Below, in pieces: positions 57,869 through 64,000 of a DNA stretch of 64,000 nt. The notes below the pieces were generated by a model. That model was not told the origin of the DNA. It made no database searches and saw only the letters and a program-made list of their open reading frames with translations. Both the position numbers and the translations under genes were made by a program. Within the stretch, counting starts at the first letter, position 1. Each line of letters opens with the position of its first letter. Source of the DNA: Clytia hemisphaerica (Eukaryota > Cnidaria > Hydrozoa > Leptothecata > Clytiidae); assembly GCA_902728285.1 (NCBI GenBank), contig CACVBU010000600.1, positions 787,558 through 851,557 on the forward strand, read 5' to 3'.

Positions 57869-60271
57869 TCACGCGAGGCCAATTTTCTTCAAACGTCTGC
57901 GATCAAACTCCTTAGTATTTAATTGAGGCTGAAAAAGCATGACGAAAAGTTTATAGCCATACAATAAAACAAAATGTATAGTGTTAAAAATCAAGGTCAC
58001 AAGTAGGACGATATAATTGCGATAAACTTTTGATTCTTGTGTAAAGTATATTGCTGTAGACGCAACGAATACGATTGCCGAGATGAAGGATGAATAGATC
58101 ACGTGATTTGTTTCTTGGTAACGCGATGGAAGTTTGCGTGCACGAAATCCTTGGATACCGTTGCTAACAGACAAAATAGTTGCCATGAGTAACTGGACGT
58201 AGATCATGAGTTGGTTACTGCAGTTATATTCCTTGGTAAGGGAAGAATCAAAGTATCTTGTTTCTATGGTAACCGGTTTGTTGATTAGCGATATCAAATG
58301 AAGCAATCCATTAACGGTAAGAACAAATAATATGATGATCCATTCTGAAGCTTTTGTCATTAAAATCTGTGATCTGCTCATGCGCACTTTACAACCAACG
58401 ATCATAAACAGTTTCTGAGATTTTGAGATGTTGATAGATAAAGTGATACTGAATGAGAGACCAAGGAAGATTTGACGTCCCAAACAACTTCCTGGTGTAG
58501 TGATAAGAAACAAATAACTTGGCAAAACAAAAAGAAGAAGATGGTTTAGTAACTGGAGCATTGTCATTTTACGATTTGCTAATTTGACAATCGGTGTTTC
58601 TCGCTTGTTTAAAAACGCAACCATAGTGAGTAACGTTAATATGGTTAGAACTCCAGAGGGAATGATCACTGAAAACAGGATCCATGATTTCGTCGGGTCA
58701 AGTGTAAATTCTGTGTAAGGATCATAACAAATGGTACGGCCAGAGTTCACAATAAGAGGGTGTGAGCATTTCTGACATTTATCCTCGTTCCCAGGGTTTG
58801 TTTTGTAGAAGAATCCTTGGCATGGTCGACAGTTCCAACCATAACCTTGTGTCCACTCATTGTCTTGATAAAAAGAATGTACAAGTTCTGCACCTGCTTT
58901 GCATGATGGTTTCTTTGTATTGCATTGTGGTCTTGATTGAAGAGCTTTAGCTGGATTGAATGTCTTTAAAGTGAAAAGTCTTTCCCCAGAAATGTTCTCA
59001 ATATAATAAGCTTCTTTCCAAAGTGATATGAGAAGCAGAACTGTATCCTTCTGGGGTAACACTTGCTCAAGCGCATTTTCAATGATAAAACGTGGAATTT
59101 TCAACCACTGTTTGATAGTCACTTTGTCTCCACATTTAAAATTTCCATCAACAAATTTAAACACTTGACAACCAAAATTCTTTCGAAGCAAATCTTGAAA
59201 GTTATCATTGTTTAACAGTTGGTTAGTAATGGTTTTAAAGTTTACACTTGGGTCATATTCAAAGAGTAATTGATGGTAGAAATTGAATGCGTAATAAAGG
59301 AAATAATTAGTCGCGAGTGAGCCTGGCACATTAAACAATACATTCCCTTTCTTGTAAGACAAAGCTTGGTTCAGTTCTAAGTGATCAATGTTTTTAACTT
59401 TAGTGAGAAAAGAAATAGCGAATGTTTTAGAAATGTACTCTTTATCGATCTGCGCATGGCTTCTAAAAATCAAATCAGATCTTGAATCGCCAGCTATCAC
59501 CAAAAATGAAAAGTTATTCTTTTTAACCAAGTCCATAGCTGTAGAGACATCTGCTTCTCTGTTTACATTCACGTTCAACTCTTTGTAACAATCGCCTGGG
59601 TTCGAATCGATATAAAAACACATAGCTGAGGAGGTTGGGTTGGTAGCACAGCGTTCTCTTGTCGAAACTCTGTTCGATTCTCCTTGACCGAGGTTTAAAA
59701 ATGCTAAGTAGGTAACGTTAAGTCTGTTTTTAATACCAATAAATTCGTTGTGTATGTCAACTCCGAAACTTGCTTCGTAACTGTAAATGGAAAAGGGATT
59801 CTCTTTCAAGTATGCTGGATACATCGGTTTATCTGTAATACTTATCAGAATAAACGAGTCCAATGGCAGAATGATGGAGCTGGCAAATCGAGTCAAATCG
59901 AATGAAAGATAAGTCAGAATAAATATTTGGTCTAATGATCCTTTATATACGCCGTTTTTGTTTTGACAATTCATTTTGAAGTGTTTTTTCTCATCCGTGG
60001 CTAGCGGTAAAAGTGTGTCCATTAGTACTTTTGAACTGTTTTTCATATCTTGGAAACAAATATTGGTTTTGTACCAAAACTCTTTCTGTCGGTGATTCTG
60101 TAGTACGGAGTTCTGGTTAACCAGGGCGTTGGCGCACTCAAACTCCATTCCTGTAGCACACCTAGTTGTAGTGAATAAGCCGAGTAGCTGGATTTCATGT
60201 CTTTTTTGAAATGAAGATCTTGTAAAGTACAACAGAAGGATCACAAAACGTGCCATAAATATTATAACCAT
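57869..60271 (-). CDS. Class C G-protein-coupled receptor, intronless, 800 residues
   Basis: A single open frame. I start it at ATG 60271-60269 because it opens directly into a signal peptide (MVIIFMARFVILLLYF); an upstream GTG in frame is not a likely start. Residues about 30-470 form the periplasmic-binding-like extracellular lobe (VDIHNEFIGIKNRLNVTYLA, FLVIAGDSRSDLIFRSHAQI). About 450-528 are a cysteine-rich neck (WNCRPCQGFFYKTNPGNEDK, CQKCSHPLIVNSGRTICYDP). Residues 530-780 give seven hydrophobic helices with the class C features 'RETPIVKLANRKMT' after TM1 and SCLGRQIFLGLSFSITL at TM3 (compare 'TClLRq..fgisF'). There is a short basic tail. Family members are glutamate, calcium or odorant-type receptors. 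The ligand is not predictable here, because the usual amino-acid-binding serine/threonine motif is not obvious. It is a single-exon gene among heavily split neighbours and is convergent with the PLAT-ankyrin gene. Confidence 0.88.
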   Translation of the reverse strand: MVIIFMARFVILLLYFTRSSFQKRHEIQLLGLFTTTRCATGMEFECANALVNQNSVLQNHRQKEFWYKTNICFQDMKNSSKVLMDTLLPLATDEKKHFKMNCQNKNGVYKGSLDQIFILTYLSFDLTRFASSIILPLDSFILISITDKPMYPAYLKENPFSIYSYEASFGVDIHNEFIGIKNRLNVTYLAFLNLGQGESNRVSTRERCATNPTSSAMCFYIDSNPGDCYKELNVNVNREADVSTAMDLVKKNNFSFLVIAGDSRSDLIFRSHAQIDKEYISKTFAISFLTKVKNIDHLELNQALSYKKGNVLFNVPGSLATNYFLYYAFNFYHQLLFEYDPSVNFKTITNQLLNNDNFQDLLRKNFGCQVFKFVDGNFKCGDKVTIKQWLKIPRFIIENALEQVLPQKDTVLLLISLWKEAYYIENISGERLFTLKTFNPAKALQSRPQCNTKKPSCKAGAELVHSFYQDNEWTQGYGWNCRPCQGFFYKTNPGNEDKCQKCSHPLIVNSGRTICYDPYTEFTLDPTKSWILFSVIIPSGVLTILTLLTMVAFLNKRETPIVKLANRKMTMLQLLNHLLLFVLPSYLFLITTPGSCLGRQIFLGLSFSITLSINISKSQKLFMIVGCKVRMSRSQILMTKASEWIIILFVLTVNGLLHLISLINKPVTIETRYFDSSLTKEYNCSNQLMIYVQLLMATILSVSNGIQGFRARKLPSRYQETNHVIYSSFISAIVFVASTAIYFTQESKVYRNYIVLLVTLIFNTIHFVLLYGYKLFVMLFQPQLNTKEFDRRRLKKIGLA

Positions 60272-61237
60272 ATCTTGAAAAAGAAAGTCCACTTCAGTGA
60301 AATTTAACTGTCATTCGAGTAAAAAAACAAGTATTAAAATTCAAGTTCAGTAATATTACTTGATATTAGTTTGTTTGAAAAATCTGTTCAAACAAAATAT
60401 ATTGCATGTGTCGTTTGATTTATTTGGCTTGAAGAAGGAAGTAAACTCACTGACATTAAAAACAAACAAACATAGTAAGCAGATTTTTAAAATCATTTTC
60501 GCAGAAAGTAATTTAAAGAAACTGGCTTATCAACCACAAATTACCAGTGATAAAAATCTTTACCATTTAAAATCTGATCGAAAAGAATGTTTATAGCTTT
60601 CAGAGCAATTAGATTCGTCATAGTACAATTATTGCCAAAACAAAACAAATTTGAGAACAGTACAGTCTCTAGAGATTCGAGAATTAGAAGTATCTCAACG
60701 TGAAGATTTTATGAGACATTTAAGGAAGGGAAATATTAAGAAGAGTAAAACCTAAAAAAAGAACCCTGAAAGAAATCGACAGTAATTAGCGGTTTCACAT
60801 CTTTAGAGAGAAGTTTGAGATGTAAAATGACGAAGAACAGTTTAGTTTCACAGTTGAAAATTTGTTGGAAGTTTTTAATATCAGTCAAACTTTTTCGAGA
60901 GTAATAGTGTTCGTTCACACGGCAAAAATATCGGCCTTAAAATTAGAAAGGTTTAACAGAAGAATAGGGAGTGTGGTGATTGATCTACTTAAAAATTTGT
61001 TATTTTCTGTATAAATATGATTGAATAAGTTTTTCTAATAAGTATTATAAAGAATGAATAAAAATGTATAAAGAAAAAAAATCCTAACTAGTTAGATACC
61101 GATACAAATGTCAATATTATCTACATGATGTCAAAAAGGGTTAAAATTTACAAATCTTGATTATACTCTTGTTATATTAAAGAAAATATCCCTTGCAAGG
61201 CTGAGTTACCCAGAATAACTCGAAATAACCACTTACC
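60272..61237. other. Spacer between GPCR start and thymidylate synthase stop
   Basis: About 1 kb, very AT-rich, with no exon or clear repeat. The GPCR promoter must be here. A 78-codon plus-strand ORF (60360-60596) has no support. Confidence 0.45.

Positions 61238-64000
<2,763 letters not shown>

Noticed and set aside
60272-60292. Upstream in-frame GTG that would lengthen the GPCR by seven residues.
   Set aside because: Animal genes start at ATG, and the next ATG opens directly into a signal peptide.

Overview
This is a gene-poor, AT-rich, intron-rich nuclear window from an animal. Introns follow GT-AG rules, and the recognisable proteins are animal types: a KIF14-like kinesin, a discoidin-receptor-like membrane protein, a class C GPCR, a PAN/apple plus PA14 secreted protein and thymidylate synthase. 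The domain mix and the dense small transposons suggest a non-bilaterian or other marine invertebrate (a cnidarian is my best guess). The species cannot be fixed from the sequence alone.

Layout, left to right. (1) 1-231, minus: the first exon of an MFS-type transporter that runs off the window. (2) 2527-10714, minus: a six-exon gene for a secreted 374-residue PAN/apple + PA14 protein. (3) 15398-20937, plus: the 3' part of a single-pass receptor. Its ectodomain resembles the second (DS-like) domain of discoidin domain receptors. Its cytoplasmic tail has no kinase but carries two textbook ITAMs. (4) 21756-38154, minus, tail-to-tail with the receptor: a complete 36-exon KIF14-type kinesin (motor, FHA, coiled coil, helical C-terminus, about 1518 residues). 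(5) 38155-44705: intergenic, with a 1.35 kb fold-back element. (6) 44706-57454, plus, divergent from the kinesin: a gene for an unfamiliar PLAT + ankyrin-repeat protein of about 1246 residues. (7) 57869-60271, minus, convergent with the previous gene: an intronless class C GPCR. (8) 61238-63246, minus: thymidylate synthase without its first exon(s).

The genes do not form a pathway; this is ordinary animal gene order. Introns and spacers are packed with MITE-like inverted-repeat elements of more than ten families. Several have clear target-site duplications: 9 bp (Mutator-like), 8 bp (hAT-like), 4 bp and 3 bp. There is also one 5'-truncated LINE tail. I saw no rRNA, CRISPR or convincing tRNA. 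Gene models were assembled by eye from splice sites and reading phase, with each exon length checked for phase agreement with its neighbours.

The most interesting item is the DDR-like receptor whose tail carries ITAMs in place of a tyrosine kinase. Next come the PLAT-ankyrin protein, a candidate kinesin cassette exon with an inverted intronic copy, and a MITE inserted inside a 5' splice site that was preserved by its own target duplication.
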